Assembly: GCA_037133675.1 (NCBI GenBank)
Contig: JBAXNR010000029.1
Location: 1-38,026 of the forward strand
Length of the DNA: 38,026 nt
Direction: 5' to 3'
Source of the DNA: UBA4132 sp037133675
GTDB taxonomy: Bacteria > Pseudomonadota > Gammaproteobacteria > Methylococcales > Methylomonadaceae
The notes beneath the pieces were generated by a model that was given only the letters and a program-made list of their open reading frames with translations, was not told where the DNA came from and searched no databases. Below are positions 7,428 to 14,378 of this stretch, piece after piece. A program made the position numbers and the translations under genes. The first letter of the stretch is position 1. Each line of letters opens with the position of its first letter.

Positions 7428-7728
7428 CGGTATTTTTGTTTTGCCACTCGGTATAACCACCTTCTAAGCTATACACATCCTTAAAACCAAAATCACTAAA
7501 GAATTCAGCGAGGTGTTGACTAGCATGACCGTGATAACAATAAATCAATAAACACCGCTGTTTATCACCGCGTTTAATTAACGATTCTTTTAAACCTTCG
7601 TGAACGTGCAGCGCGTTGTCTAAATGCCCCGCTTGATAATTTTTGACATCGCGGCAATCCAGAATCAGCGGGTTATTTTCTTGAATCAGTCGGTCACAAT
7701 CAGTGACCGTTACGTTTTGATATTTCAT
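7417..7728 (-). CDS. single-domain rhodanese (RhdN-like)
   Basis: 103 aa, one rhodanese domain. The N-terminal LILDCRDVKNYQAGHL block and the catalytic loop CYHGHAS (Cys about 64) are typical of GlpE-like thiosulfate sulfurtransferases, followed by LEGGYTEWQ. The enzyme carries sulfane sulfur as a persulfide. A rhodanese (rhdN) lies in the Azotobacter minor nif cluster after nifQ, so a role in sulfur supply for Fe-S cluster work is plausible. Here it is next to rnf rather than nifQ. A terminator separates it from the unknown gene upstream, and no sigma-54 site is seen before it. Confidence 0.9.
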   Translation of the reverse strand: MKYQNVTVTDCDRLIQENNPLILDCRDVKNYQAGHLDNALHVHEGLKESLIKRGDKQRCLLIYCYHGHASQHLAEFFSDFGFKDVYSLEGGYTEWQNKNTATQ

Positions 7729-7743
7729 GATGCAATTCCATCA

Positions 7744-7782
7744 AGCAAAAAAATGGCGTTCTAGCCGAGAAGATAGAACGCC
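7744..7782 (-). terminator. rho-independent terminator after the 189-aa unknown gene
   Basis: On the minus strand the stem GGCGTTCT/AGAACGCC (7775-7782 with 7755-7762) is followed by a T-rich run (the A-rich plus-strand bases 7747-7753). It lies 47 bp past the stop of the 7829-8398 gene and would end its transcript before the rhodanese. Confidence 0.75.
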
Positions 7783-7828
7783 CAGAAGCACCAATCATGG
7801 GAGAATGGTTACGGAGATAATGAGAACG

Positions 7829-8398
7829 TTAAATCGCGCCTACTGAGGCATCTTTCACCACCACAAAGGTGAACGTTTCCGCTTCAGCATAAGAGACAAC
7901 AGCACCTTTCGATTTGTAATTTTTTGCTGCGGCGTAAGCAATGGCAACTTTATCTTCTGCCGATTGCCCTTTTAACTCGCTTTTTTCAATATACAATTCT
8001 TCCAGAATTTCATTCCACACCAAGCCTTCTTTGAAGGGTAATAATTTATAAGTCACGCCTTCTAGTTCAACTTGCAGGGCTTTACTGATATTTTCGACAT
8101 AGACAATAGCCACGCAATCTTCCGCTATATCGGCTTTATATTTTTCAACGAACACAGGCAATAAACTGAGTGTCGGCAACAAACCATTCACAAATTTAAT
8201 TTTGTCATTTTCAATAATTAATGCGGAATGAATAAACAAGGCTTCTGGTGGTCTGCGATCCGTGGTTGAGCCTTCGCGCAAGCCACCTTCTTTTAAAACC
8301 AAATCGCCCCGATAGGCATAAACGCCCGCCGTACTGGTTTGTCCATCGACCAAGGTAACAGTGAGTAAGCCTTTGGCTTGGTAATTTTCAAGTAGCAT
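7829..8398 (-). CDS. unknown 189-aa protein under an apparent nif promoter
   Basis: I do not recognise the family. It is soluble, with no signal peptide or membrane segment, and has no cysteine pair for a metal cluster. The N-terminal part (about 1-70) is beta-rich (LLTVTLVDGQTSTAGVYAYRGD). The C-terminal part contains an acidic helix (EILEELYIEKSE) and ends in TFTFVVVKDASVGAI. GAGG lies 9-12 bp upstream of the ATG. It has its own sigma-54 promoter (8438-8454), a TGT-N10-ACA site (8593-8608) and its own terminator, so it is a single-gene unit of the probable nif regulon, placed between rnfH and the rhodanese. Function is unknown. Confidence 0.85.
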   Translation of the reverse strand: MLLENYQAKGLLTVTLVDGQTSTAGVYAYRGDLVLKEGGLREGSTTDRRPPEALFIHSALIIENDKIKFVNGLLPTLSLLPVFVEKYKADIAEDCVAIVYVENISKALQVELEGVTYKLLPFKEGLVWNEILEELYIEKSELKGQSAEDKVAIAYAAAKNYKSKGAVVSYAEAETFTFVVVKDASVGAI

Positions 8399-8437
8399 GT
8401 ATTTCTCCGAGGAATTGAATGAATATAATTCTAAAAA

Positions 8438-8454
8438 AGCAAATAACTTGCCAA
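8438..8454 (-). promoter_or_regulatory. sigma-54 promoter of the 189-aa unknown gene
   Basis: The minus strand reads TTGGCAAGTTATTTGCT, with only two mismatches to the defined positions of YTGGCACGRNNNTTGCW and correct GG-N10-GC spacing. It lies 40 bp before the ATG at 8398. Confidence 0.75.
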
Positions 8455-8467
8455 AAAAAGTGATTTT

Positions 8468-8533
8468 CCATGAAAGACACGAAAATCACGAAAATAGCTT
8501 TTGTTTCTTTCCTGATTTTCGTGTCTTTCGTGG
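8468..8533. repeat. 21-bp inverted repeat with 24-bp spacer
   Basis: Arms 8468-8488 and 8513-8533 match in reverse complement at 20 of 21 positions and contain the word GAAAGACACGAAAATCA. The spacer holds a further partial copy (CACGAAAAT). It lies between the sigma-54 promoter and the NifA-type site of the unknown gene, so folding could affect activator contact. It looks like a dispersed REP-type element. Confidence 0.7.
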
Positions 8534-8543
8534 ACAGTTGCGT

Positions 8544-8573
8544 AAAAAAAGGGCGTAATTAATAACCACGCCC
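8544..8573 (-). terminator. rho-independent terminator after rnfE-rnfH
   Basis: On the minus strand a GGGCGT/ACGCCC stem (plus-strand arms 8551-8556 and 8568-8573) is followed by seven T (8544-8550). It is 65 bp beyond the rnfH stop and would end the rnfE-rnfH transcript. Confidence 0.75.
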
Positions 8574-8592
8574 CATTTTGATAAAAATATTT

Positions 8593-8608
8593 TGTCATAA
8601 ACCTGACA
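8593..8608. promoter_or_regulatory. NifA-type upstream activator site
   Basis: TGT-CATAAACCTG-ACA is an exact TGT-N10-ACA match, about 140 bp upstream of the sigma-54 promoter of the 189-aa unknown gene and within the usual range for NifA sites. Confidence 0.6.
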
Positions 8609-8637
8609 AAGTGATAAAAAACGAACAACGAATACCG

Positions 8638-8898
8638 CTACAAACGTCGGCGTTTTACCATTGTAGGATCAACGGTGATTTGCCGATAAATTTCGACGCG
8701 ATCGCCTTCTTGAACGACAGTATCTAATTTAGCTAATTTGCCGAAAATGCCGACTTTTTGTTTCGCTAAATCGATTTCTGGATAATGGGTTAATAAGCCA
8801 GATAATTGAATCGCTTGTTCGACTGTACTGTTATTAGGCACTTCCAAACGTAGCCAGCTTTGTCTATCCGCTTCTGCGTAACACACTCCTACATTCAT
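8638..8898 (-). CDS. rnfH: RnfH-like ubiquitin-fold protein
   Basis: 86 aa with the RnfH pattern: VCYAEADRQSWLRLEVPNNSTVEQAIQLSGLL, then KVGIFGKLAKLD and the closing DRVEIYRQITVDP followed by basic residues (KRRRL). RnfH is a beta-grasp protein encoded at the end of nitrogen-fixation rnf operons and also known as a stand-alone gene (RatB type). It starts 1 bp after the rnfE stop, so it is translationally linked to it. In Rhodobacter it contributes to Rnf accumulation under nitrogen-fixing conditions. The exact molecular role is not established. Confidence 0.9.
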   Translation of the reverse strand: MNVGVCYAEADRQSWLRLEVPNNSTVEQAIQLSGLLTHYPEIDLAKQKVGIFGKLAKLDTVVQEGDRVEIYRQITVDPTMVKRRRL

Positions 8899-8899
8899 G

Positions 8900-9589
8900 T
8901 TATTTCTCCATCACAACGGTTTTAACGGGTGTGTTACGTTTTGCCAATGCCGCATCACACATCCGTTTTCCGACAATAATAAATGCCAACATAATGAATC
9001 CCCCTGGTGGTAATGCCATTAATAAGAAACCGTGATAATCAGCAATAACGGTGATTTCTAAAAATTTAAAGGATTCACCTAACAACACTGACGCATTGGC
9101 AAATAATGTTCCTGTCGCGCTGATTTCTCGCGCAGCACCTAACGCCACCAACACCAACAAAAAACCTAAGCCCATCATAAAACCATCCCATAACGATTCT
9201 TTGACAGGCTGTTTATAAGCAAATGATTCAGCACGTCCTAATAACGCGCAATTAGTGACAATCAAGGCGATAAACAACCCCAGCACTTTGTACAACTCAT
9301 GCGCCCACGCATTCATTAAAAAATCGACTAAGGTCACTAAGGTAGCGATCAACAATACAAACACGGGAATGCGTATTTCTGAGGGAATTAAATGCCTGCA
9401 CAAGGAAATCAGTCCATTGGAAGCGGTAATCACCACCAAGGTAGCCAAGCCCATTCCCAAACCATTAGTTGCTGTTCCCGTCACTGCCAACAACGGACAC
9501 AGGGCTAAATTCTGTGAAAAGACGATGTTATTGTGCCAAATGCCTTCTAAGGCGATTTTACGGTAATTTTCTGATAAGAACATGGACAA
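8900..9589 (-). CDS. rnfE: RnfE, membrane subunit of the Rnf electron-transport complex
   Basis: 229 aa, about six membrane helices. The RnfE signature NNIVFSQNLALCPLLAVTGTATNGLGMG and the later IVTNCALLGRAESFAYK place the two conserved Cys (about 31 and 109) in the membrane, matching the NqrD/RnfE family; LPPGGFIMLAFII closes the protein. The complex uses ion motive force to drive electrons from NADH to ferredoxin for nitrogenase. Here rnfA, B, C, D and G are absent: a plus-strand ATPase gene begins just 289 bp upstream. Either the other subunits are encoded elsewhere or this pair is a remnant. The gene looks intact. Confidence 0.93.
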   Translation of the reverse strand: MSMFLSENYRKIALEGIWHNNIVFSQNLALCPLLAVTGTATNGLGMGLATLVVITASNGLISLCRHLIPSEIRIPVFVLLIATLVTLVDFLMNAWAHELYKVLGLFIALIVTNCALLGRAESFAYKQPVKESLWDGFMMGLGFLLVLVALGAAREISATGTLFANASVLLGESFKFLEITVIADYHGFLLMALPPGGFIMLAFIIVGKRMCDAALAKRNTPVKTVVMEK

Positions 9590-9621
9590 CTCCTAAGCGG
9601 TAATTTTCATACAGCTAAATA

Positions 9622-9638
9622 AGCAAAATCCATTCCTG
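9622..9638 (-). promoter_or_regulatory. weak sigma-54 promoter candidate for rnfE
   Basis: The minus strand reads CAGGAATGGATTTTGCT, with GG-N10-GC spacing and an exact TTGCT -12 half, but the -24 half deviates at three positions. It lies 33 bp before the rnfE ATG. No TGT-N10-ACA site was found in 9590-9877. Confidence 0.4.
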
Positions 9639-9822
9639 TTTGTGAATGAAAAATCAAGCCACGCAACATGACTATTTATTTTATAGTCACTCAAAACTTT
9701 TTTAACAAAAAACGCAGGCGTAAAACGGCTTTAGCTGTTTACCGCTATGTGAATGTTAAAAGAAATATACTCACCTATATTTGAAAAACGTTTAAATAAA
9801 AACAAAGTCAGTGACTTCTCAG

Positions 9823-9839
9823 ATGGCATAAGGGTTGCT
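9823..9839 (+). promoter_or_regulatory. sigma-54 promoter of the AAA+ ATPase operon
   Basis: ATGGCATAAGGGTTGCT has TGGCA, TTGCT and GG-N10-GC spacing, with three mismatches to the defined consensus. It lies 39 bp before the ATPase ATG. No exact NifA site was found upstream; TGT-N10-ATA near 9750 is a near miss. Confidence 0.65.
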
Positions 9840-9877
9840 TGTATTTCATTTTTAGTCACAAACAGGGCTGACCTAGT

Positions 9878-11578
9878 ATGAAAATTCAAATTGAACGAAT
9901 TTACGTTGAAGCGTTGGTAGCAGAGTTTCCTGAGTTCTATATTTTGGCGGAGCAGTTAAAATTTGGTAATAAAGCCGAAATACCTGTGCATCATTTTTCT
10001 GAATTACACTTGGGGTTTCTTCATAATTTATATCAACAAGCTGGCTCTGCTATGCAGGGTAAAGCCGCACAGATTGCTACCTTGCGACACGCGTTAATGG
10101 ATGGTGGTAAGCGTTTTAAAGAAGGCGATTTGGAGTTGTTAGTACCAGCTATCGCTGAGTTTTTAATCAGTGATGCGGTTCGTGGCTGGTTGTTTAAAAT
10201 TAATGCAGCGGGCAGACCGTTGGCTTATTTGGTGTCGCGAATTGATTTCACCCCACCTAGCGAGGAAGAAAACGGACGAATTTTACTGGAACTGAAAGCT
10301 AATTCAATGGCTAAAATTGTTGCAGTCACGATGATGATTAGAGAGCGTGATATTATCGGCAAAACACTTGCTGAGATATTTGCCACTAATGGTTTTTTAA
10401 AAGAAACGCCTGTTTTAATCGAAGCTTACGACCATTCTGCGGAAAGCTATTTCGAGTATCGTGCTAATTATAGCCGCCAATTTTCTGCCAGTGGCACGGG
10501 AATTGTCGCTGATGATCCAACCGCTACCCATCGCAATACCGATTGGGCGCGTAAAAATGTGGTGGTGTTATCATCGAGCGGCGGTTATGCACGTTTGGTC
10601 AACGATGAAGAAGTAGTTAAAGACCGTGAGCTTGCTTTGGATGTCACAGGCGATATTTTAAGTAAATATTTACGCAAAGCAGCGCGTAACTTGAAATACA
10701 GTGACAAAGTCGAAAGTGCGGCAGAAGTGATTCAAACCGATATGCCCAAAGGTCTGTTCACTGAATTGCCTGTTCATGGTTATATTATGATGTTTCATTT
10801 GGAACTGCATCATCATTTATGGGTGCATGTTGATGATATAAAACCCTACCAATATCAGCCTGAATTGAAAGATAAATTAATCCTGCCACCTGAGCAAACC
10901 GATTTAATTGACATTCTGACAGCTGAAATGGATTTATTGATGGATGATATTGTCGAAGGCAAATCGGGCGGTACAACGGTATTATGTGTTGGTTCTGCGG
11001 GAGTGGGTAAAACGCTGACTGCCGAAGTGTATTCGGAAATTATCAAACGTCCGCTGTATCGGGTGCATTCTGGACAGTTGGGTTTGAATGTCACCGAAAT
11101 GGAAATAGCGTTAAAAAATACCCTGACCCGTGCGCAACGTTGGGGCGCGGTGATGTTAATCGATGAAGCCGATGTGTATATCAAACGACGTGATAACAAT
11201 ATTGCTGCCAATGCGGTCGTCGGTGTATTTTTGCGCGTTCTGGAATATTTTAATGGCTTGCTGTTTTTAACCACCAATCGGGTCGGCGATATTGACGAAG
11301 CAATTATCTCTCGTTGTATCGCCATTATTCGCTATCATCAACCGACATTTAATGATCGCTGTAAAATTTGGGCAGTGATGGTGGAACAGTTTGGGCTTGA
11401 TGTGAATAGTGATCTGATTAATACCTTATCAAAAACTTTTCCCAAAGCCAGCGGGCGTGATATTAAAGGCTTAACCAAACTGGCGGCTAAATATTGTCAT
11501 CATAAATCGGTTGCCCCGACCTTAGAAGTATTCAAAAAATGTAGTATTTTTCGTGATATGGAGCTTGAAGATGATTGA
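9878..11578 (+). CDS. AAA+ ATPase of a nif-adjacent operon
   Basis: 566 aa. The C-terminal AAA+ module has Walker A GSAGVGKT (about 372-379), Walker B VMLIDEADV (about 424-432), a sensor-1 Asn in LTTNRVGD (about 465) and a likely arginine finger in ISRC. The N-terminal 330 residues match nothing I can name; a repeated EL-rich helical start leads into LHHHLWVHVDDIKPY near the ATPase junction. Such proteins remodel or unfold clients. Its sigma-54 promoter, and its position leading the GST and SagB-like genes into nifH, suggest a nitrogenase-linked chaperone or maturation factor. That function is inference. Confidence 0.85.
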   Translation: MKIQIERIYVEALVAEFPEFYILAEQLKFGNKAEIPVHHFSELHLGFLHNLYQQAGSAMQGKAAQIATLRHALMDGGKRFKEGDLELLVPAIAEFLISDAVRGWLFKINAAGRPLAYLVSRIDFTPPSEEENGRILLELKANSMAKIVAVTMMIRERDIIGKTLAEIFATNGFLKETPVLIEAYDHSAESYFEYRANYSRQFSASGTGIVADDPTATHRNTDWARKNVVVLSSSGGYARLVNDEEVVKDRELALDVTGDILSKYLRKAARNLKYSDKVESAAEVIQTDMPKGLFTELPVHGYIMMFHLELHHHLWVHVDDIKPYQYQPELKDKLILPPEQTDLIDILTAEMDLLMDDIVEGKSGGTTVLCVGSAGVGKTLTAEVYSEIIKRPLYRVHSGQLGLNVTEMEIALKNTLTRAQRWGAVMLIDEADVYIKRRDNNIAANAVVGVFLRVLEYFNGLLFLTTNRVGDIDEAIISRCIAIIRYHQPTFNDRCKIWAVMVEQFGLDVNSDLINTLSKTFPKASGRDIKGLTKLAAKYCHHKSVAPTLEVFKKCSIFRDMELEDD

Positions 11579-11918
11579 ACACGTTAAGCAATGGGTGTAA
11601 GCGCATCCATTATCGCCTATTCATGTCGATTGTGCAACCACAGTGATGCTGAAAATTCTCGATGGCAAATGCAAAATGAATACCGAGGAAAAAGTGGTGA
11701 TGGAATTGCTTTATGAACAGGTCAAACACTGTCCCACTCAATTATTGAGTGACGATATTCATAAATTAATTACCGATTCCCGCGACCATTTGGATGATGC
11801 CACCAAGATGGTTATTTATGAATACCGCCTGTTGGTAGAAACCATGCTGTCACGCCCTGTGATGAAAGGCTTTAAAGCCATGATTCGAGAACAAGGTTTA
11901 TTTAAGGAACACACATGA
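11571..11918 (+). pseudogene. small helical ORF interrupted by TAA at codon 10
   Basis: An ATG at 11571 overlaps the ATPase stop by 8 bp, as expected for a coupled gene. Reading on gives MIEHVKQWV, then TAA (11598-11600), then AHPLSPIHVDCATTV running in the same frame into the open segment from 11643. If the stop were a sense codon the protein would be about 115 aa, mostly helical, ending FKAMIREQGLFKEHT. The GTG/ATG at 11643-11648 lacks a good ribosome site, so re-initiation would be weak. The next gene overlaps its end by 4 bp. Either it is recently broken, restarts internally, or has a sequencing error. No family recognised. Confidence 0.6.
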
Positions 11919-12556
11919 ACATGAAATTTTATATGACACAAGGCTCTTGTAGCACGGGGATTCATATTTTGCTGGAAGAGTGTGGTCTAGTGTTTGAAGC
12001 CTATCCAGTTAATTTGATGGCGGGCGATCAGAATAAAGCAGATTATTTAGCCCTTAATCCCAAAGCTACCATTCCCACGTTGGTACGGCAAGACGGCACG
12101 GCGTTAACGGAATTTCAATCAATTGCATGGTGGTTGGCGAAAAGCTATCCAAAGCGCAAATTATTACCTGAAACGTTAGAGGGTGAAGTGCGGGTATTGG
12201 AAGTGATGAATTACGCGGTTAATACGATTCATGGTCAAGGTTTTACCCGCATTTTTACCACCGAAAAATACACACCAAATGCCGCCGATTATGAAGCGGT
12301 GAAAGCACGAGGACATGAGATAGTTAACCAAGCGTTTACTATCGTCAACGACTTATTAGTAGGTCGTGACTATGTGGTTGGGCATTTTACCATTGCCGAT
12401 GCCGCACTTTTTTATGTGGAATTTTGGGCAAACTATCTCAAAATGCCATTACCAGAAAATTGCCAAGTACATTATCAACGCTTGCTAACACGTCCCTCCG
12501 TTAAACAGGTGTTAATGGAAGAGGGTTATGCCAATTTAGTCAGAGAGTCACAATGA
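11915..12556 (+). CDS. glutathione S-transferase-like protein
   Basis: 213 aa. The N-terminal thioredoxin-fold domain (about 1-80) shows YMTQGSCSTGIHILLEECGL, then NPKATIPTLV with the cis-Pro and TEFQSIAWWLA, the glutathione-binding Glu/Ser region. The C-terminal helical domain has the FTIADAALFYVEFW capping motif. This resembles bacterial beta-class GST. The ATG overlaps the small ORF upstream by 4 bp, and the SagB-like ATG overlaps its stop by 4 bp, so it is translated as part of the operon. A role in thiol or metal-centre protection near nitrogenase is possible; the substrate is unknown. Confidence 0.88.
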   Translation: MNMKFYMTQGSCSTGIHILLEECGLVFEAYPVNLMAGDQNKADYLALNPKATIPTLVRQDGTALTEFQSIAWWLAKSYPKRKLLPETLEGEVRVLEVMNYAVNTIHGQGFTRIFTTEKYTPNAADYEAVKARGHEIVNQAFTIVNDLLVGRDYVVGHFTIADAALFYVEFWANYLKMPLPENCQVHYQRLLTRPSVKQVLMEEGYANLVRESQ

Positions 12557-14142
12557 ATTCACACAGCAACACCATTATCAACTACCACCGCCGTACTAAA
12601 CACAGCCTGCAACAATACGCCCAAAGCCCAGCTAGTTTGGATTGGGAAGATCAACCGAATGCTTTTCGCACGTTTACAGGCTGTAAATTGATCCAATTGC
12701 CTCAAACTGGCGCAGAACGAAACGTGTTATTTGCTGACTTGGCTAAACCTCGAAAAGCGGAGGTATTAAGCGAAATTTCTGTGGGTTTATTATTGGAGCT
12801 TGCCTTTGGTTTATCAGCATGGAAACAATATGGTAGGGATCGCTGGGCATTACGTTGTAATCCATCCAGTGGTAATTTGCATCCAACCGAAGCCTATCTG
12901 ATTAATACCGATGCAGAGTTGTTGCCGACTGGAGTCTATCATTATCAAGCGTATCAACATGGCTTAGAACAACGCTGTGTCTTTAATCCGCCGATAGAAA
13001 ACCACGGACTTTTTATTGGTTTAAGTTCAGTTCATTGGCGTGAAGCGTGGAAATATGGCGAACGAGCCTTTCGCTATTGTCAGCATGATATAGGTCATGC
13101 GTTGGCGTGTTTGCGTTATGCAGCGGCAATTTTAGGCTGGACGATTGAACTTATTAGTGAATGTGGTGATACAGAATTAAGCACGTTATTAGGTTTAAAT
13201 CGTGACGAAGATTTCAAAGCGGATGAACGCGAATTCGCCGATATTTTGTGTCGAATTCATATCGAAGGCACTGCGCCAGACTATGATTTGGATGCGTTAA
13301 TTCACGCGGCACACGCAGGTTTGTGGCAGGGTAAAGCTGAACCATTAAATAAACACCATCTTTACAACTGGACAGTGATTAACGATGTGGCGCAAGCGAC
13401 AGAAAAGCCGCGCACCAAGCCCATCAAAAGGCAAATACCACCGCCGTTTTCCAACGCGCTGTCTATTTGTCAACAAACAGCTACCCACATCATTCGACAA
13501 CGCCGTAGTGCGCAACACTTTAACCCAAAAGCAATGCTAACCGAGCAGGCTTTTTACACAATGCTTGCCGCTACTTTGCCAGACAAACTGCCATTTGATC
13601 TATGGTCGCTGACAAACAACATTCACTTGTTTATTTTTGTGCATCGCGTTGAAGGTTTAGAAGCAGGTTTATACGCGCTACCCAGAAATACCGAAAAACT
13701 AAGCGCGTTACAAACCGCAACGTCTAGCAAATTTGAGTGGCAACTTTTATCTGCACCACTGCCGTTATATAAATTAATCAGTGCCAATTGTCGCAATGCA
13801 GCGAAAACTTTATCGTGTCATCAAGCCATTGCCAGTGACAGTGCATTTAGTTTAGCGATGGTGGCTGAATTTTCAGCAACAGTCGAAGCTGCCGCTTGGC
13901 ACTATCGATATTTGTTTTGGGAAGCGGGATTAATCGGGCAAGTATTGTATTTAGAAGCTGAAGCCGCAGGTGTTCGTGGCACAGGCATTGGTTGTTATTT
14001 TGATGACAGCGTCCATCAGGTTTTAGGGCTGATGGATGAAACTTTTCAAAGTCTCTATCATTTCACCGTTGGCACACCGTTAGAAGATAGTCGGCTGCAA
14101 ACTTTGCCTGCTTATGGGCATTTACAACAAGGTAAAGAGTAA
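12553..14142 (+). CDS. two-domain SagB/ThcOx-type nitroreductase-like protein
   Basis: 529 aa with two nitroreductase-fold halves. The first (about 40-250) has the SagB-type motif RCNPSSGNLHPTEAYL (about 99-114) and a later HDIGHALACLRYAAAILGW. The second (about 310-525) begins QRRSAQHFNPKAMLTEQAFY and carries HYRYLFWEAGLIGQVLYLEAEAAG plus GTGIGCYFDD. Such enzymes bind FMN and in ribosomal-peptide pathways oxidise azolines, but many homologues have no known substrate. No cyclodehydratase or Cys-rich precursor is nearby, so a peptide-modifying role is not supported. It ends the ATPase-GST operon 236 bp before nifH. Confidence 0.87.
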   Translation: MNSHSNTIINYHRRTKHSLQQYAQSPASLDWEDQPNAFRTFTGCKLIQLPQTGAERNVLFADLAKPRKAEVLSEISVGLLLELAFGLSAWKQYGRDRWALRCNPSSGNLHPTEAYLINTDAELLPTGVYHYQAYQHGLEQRCVFNPPIENHGLFIGLSSVHWREAWKYGERAFRYCQHDIGHALACLRYAAAILGWTIELISECGDTELSTLLGLNRDEDFKADEREFADILCRIHIEGTAPDYDLDALIHAAHAGLWQGKAEPLNKHHLYNWTVINDVAQATEKPRTKPIKRQIPPPFSNALSICQQTATHIIRQRRSAQHFNPKAMLTEQAFYTMLAATLPDKLPFDLWSLTNNIHLFIFVHRVEGLEAGLYALPRNTEKLSALQTATSSKFEWQLLSAPLPLYKLISANCRNAAKTLSCHQAIASDSAFSLAMVAEFSATVEAAAWHYRYLFWEAGLIGQVLYLEAEAAGVRGTGIGCYFDDSVHQVLGLMDETFQSLYHFTVGTPLEDSRLQTLPAYGHLQQGKE

Positions 14143-14200
14143 AAGCAATGAGTGCATTCTGTTTGGTGTAGCCACATTATTCTAAAAATAATCCCCTCTC

Positions 14201-14216
14201 TGTCACTAAGCCTACA
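14201..14216. promoter_or_regulatory. NifA upstream activator site of nifH
   Basis: TGT-CACTAAGCCT-ACA is an exact TGT-N10-ACA match about 100 bp upstream of the sigma-54 site. A second, imperfect TGT-N11-ACA lies at about 14160-14176. Confidence 0.75.
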
Positions 14217-14285
14217 CACTGTATTCACAAAATGTTGTAAACACAACGCCTATTTAGTCGCTCATAAAAAATAATATTACATTAA

Positions 14286-14298
14286 AATCAATTAGTTA
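14286..14298 (+). promoter_or_regulatory. IHF-consensus site in the nifH promoter
   Basis: AATCAATTAGTTA matches WATCAANNNNTTR exactly and lies between the NifA site (14201-14216) and the sigma-54 promoter (14315-14331), the classical arrangement for IHF-assisted NifA activation. Confidence 0.7.
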
Positions 14299-14314
14299 TA
14301 TTGTATTTTATGAG

Positions 14315-14331
14315 TTGGCACAGCTGTTGCT
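14315..14331 (+). promoter_or_regulatory. sigma-54 promoter of nifHDK
   Basis: TTGGCACAGCTGTTGCT matches the -24/-12 consensus with a single mismatch at the defined positions (A for G after TGGCAC) and correct spacing. It lies 47 bp before the nifH ATG. Confidence 0.92.
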
Positions 14332-14378
14332 TTATCTAAGTTGTTCTTAATAACAACGTCCTAAATAGGAGATAAATC

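Noticed and set aside
8431..8628. 65-aa minus-strand ORF covering the rnfH/unknown-gene gap
   Set aside because: It runs over the inverted repeat, the terminator and the NifA-type site, and its translation follows the repeat; no protein-like pattern.
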